DNA of 8,645 nucleotides from a bacterium. Its GTDB lineage: Bacteria; Eremiobacterota; Eremiobacteria; Baltobacterales; Baltobacteraceae. The stretch lies in contig JAJXXM010000198.1 of assembly GCA_021781095.1 (NCBI GenBank), positions 1-8,645 of the forward strand. Direction: 5' to 3'. A program made the position numbers and the translations under genes. Positions 7,274-8,645 of this stretch are shown one piece after another (position 1 is the first letter of the stretch; every line of letters starts with the position of its first letter). A model generated the notes under the pieces. That model searched no databases. It was not told where the DNA came from and saw nothing but the letters and a program-made list of their open reading frames with translations.

Positions 7274-7281
7274 TGTCGGCG

Positions 7282-8645
7282 CTATCGAACGAGCGCGGCG
7301 TCGGCAATGCGACGCGCGTCCTCAAAGCGCTCCTGTCGCAGATAGAGCATCGAGAGTTCGACGGCGATGCGCGGAGGATCGAAGCGAAGTGCCGCGAGGA
7401 GCATCTGCTCGCTCTCGTCATCCCGACCGACCTGCTGCAGCATATTCGAGCGAAGTACCACTGCTTCGATGTTCTGCGGGCTTTGCGCCAGCACCGCCTC
7501 GGTCGCCGCAATTGCTTCATCGAAGGCTCCGCGCGCCCGAGCATCGACGGCCAAGAACATCTGCGCGCGCTGATAGAACTCGCCGCTCCCGATGGGGATC
7601 TTTTGCGCCCATTGCCGCGCGCTCTCGGCATCGCCCATGCTCGAACTTGCGAGCGCCGCGCCGAGTAAGAGCGCCGGGTCACCGCCATCGTGTTCCAATC
7701 CGCGTTCGGCGATCGCGCGCGACTCGGAGAAACGCCCCTGCGCGAGCAGACGGCTCGCGCGGCGACGGAAATCCGCGATTTCCAGCGGCTCGGCTCCATC
7801 TTCGGCGGCATAGAGCCGCTCGACGGCGCCGAGATCGCCGCGCGCGCGCAAGAGCGCTTCGAGCGGATCGAGTGCGAGCGCGGCTCCCGGCATGCGCTCC
7901 GCGGCCTCACGCAGAAACTGCTCGCGCTCCGGCCATCCATTGCGCTCGCAGACGGCGGCGCCGGCCATGAGCACCGGAAACTGCGCGATCGGAGATATCT
8001 GCGGAGTCGCCGCGTGAATCGCGTCGAGCGCCTCTCGATCCCGATGTGCGCGCAGGAGAAAGTTGACGTAGTCGACCGCACTCTGGTCGGATGGGAGATC
8101 GTGAAATGCTGCAGCAAATGTACGCGCCGCGTCGTCTATACGCTTCAGTCGTTCGTACGCACGGGCGAGATTGAGGCGGAGCGGTAATGCAGATGGGCGA
8201 TTTTTTAGGCCCTTCTCGAACCACTCCACAGCGGCCTCGTCGTTGCCCTCCGCGACGTAGGTTGCGCCGACCTCGCTGTAGGCCTTCCATTTGGAAACCT
8301 CGTCGTCAACGACGAACTGCAAATGGTTATAATCACCGTCGTCGATCGCAGATTGAAAAGCTTCGCGCGCATCGGCAAGCCGTTTCTGCGCAACGAGAGC
8401 CTTCCCAAGCGCAAAATGCCCATTCGCATAACGAGGTGAAAACTTCAGGCAGAGTCGCGCCGCTTCTTCGCCCTTCACCGGGTCGTTCATTTTTTCGGTA
8501 TAGACATCGGCGAGCGCAGATAAACCGTTGGAGAAAAATCCACGCGGCTGATCCTTGTTCACCTCGATCATCTTCTCGAGGGCGCTGCGCGCCGTCTCGT
8601 AATCACCGATCAGAAAAGCCGTCGTGCCCAGGTTGAACCAATGGA
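7282..8645 (-). CDS. TPR-repeat protein, 3' part; possibly the tail of a GT2-TPR glycosyltransferase
   Basis: The frame is open to the window edge, so the true start lies outside; 453 residues are visible. The ATG at 8571 is internal: the 24 codons before it (starting HWFNLGTTAFLIGDYETARS) already make most of a canonical TPR helix pair. About ten TPR-like units follow, for example ANGHFALGKALVAQKRLADA, KAYSEVGATYVAEGNDEAAV, PLRLNLARAYERLKRIDDAA, and, near the C-terminus, VVLRSNMLQQVGRDDESEQM. TPR arrays bind other proteins. The first repeats, with HWFNLGTT and a later DDEVSKWKAYSEVGATY, resemble the TPR region found behind a GT2 domain in SunS-like GT2-TPR enzymes, so a catalytic domain may lie just upstream. 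That is inference. The stop (TAG, 7284-7282) is 8 bases before the GT2 start, so the two genes are almost certainly co-transcribed and probably act together, perhaps with the TPR part presenting the acceptor protein. Confidence 0.85.
   Translation of the reverse strand, partial: HWFNLGTTAFLIGDYETARSALEKMIEVNKDQPRGFFSNGLSALADVYTEKMNDPVKGEEAARLCLKFSPRYANGHFALGKALVAQKRLADAREAFQSAIDDGDYNHLQFVVDDEVSKWKAYSEVGATYVAEGNDEAAVEWFEKGLKNRPSALPLRLNLARAYERLKRIDDAARTFAAAFHDLPSDQSAVDYVNFLLRAHRDREALDAIHAATPQISPIAQFPVLMAGAAVCERNGWPEREQFLREAAERMPGAALALDPLEALLRARGDLGAVERLYAAEDGAEPLEIADFRRRASRLLAQGRFSESRAIAERGLEHDGGDPALLLGAALASSSMGDAESARQWAQKIPIGSGEFYQRAQMFLAVDARARGAFDEAIAATEAVLAQSPQNIEAVVLRSNMLQQVGRDDESEQMLLAALRFDPPRIAVELSMLYLRQERFEDARRIADAALVR

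Noticed and set aside
7239..8117. Second minus-strand frame of 292 codons overlapping the TPR gene
   Set aside because: It is very rich in Arg and Ser and shows no TPR or other pattern, while the overlapping frame encodes clear TPR repeats with a sensible junction to the next gene.

Overview
The window holds one strand of a flagellar locus from a motile bacterium. All genes lie on the minus strand and are read from right to left. The bases are moderately to strongly GC-rich, the genes are tightly packed, and non-ATG starts (GTG, TTG) are used. The phylum cannot be fixed from this window. The long glycine/serine/threonine-rich cap protein, the tandem glycosyltransferases and the high GC would suit several deep-branching or poorly cultured diderm lineages, but that is a guess.

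Layout in transcription order: (1) a TPR-repeat protein whose 5' part lies outside the window (7282 to >8645); (2) after an 8-base gap, an 871-residue protein with two intact GT2 glycosyltransferase domains and a degenerate third one between them (4658-7273); (3) overlapping it by 4 bases, a 668-residue protein with a GT-B/GT4-like C-terminal half that lacks the usual catalytic glutamates (2655-4661); (4) a 55-base gap with a good sigma-28 (FliA-type) promoter candidate whose -35 element includes the stop codon of the preceding gene; (5) flaG (2138-2599); (6) fliD, the filament cap (86-2101); (7) fliS, the flagellin chaperone, cut by the window edge (1-70).

The probable logic is as follows. 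flaG-fliD-fliS is the classic late flagellar trio (filament length, cap, and chaperone for flagellin export), and here it appears to have its own sigma-28 promoter. The three genes directly upstream look like a protein or filament glycosylation cassette: a TPR protein (perhaps the tail of a GT2-TPR fusion), a multi-domain GT2 enzyme, and a GT4-like partner. Their position next to the cap operon suggests that flagellin or the cap is the acceptor. This rests on context and is not shown by sequence alone. No RNA genes, mobile elements, CRISPR arrays or long repeats were seen, and no intergenic stretch exceeds 55 bases.
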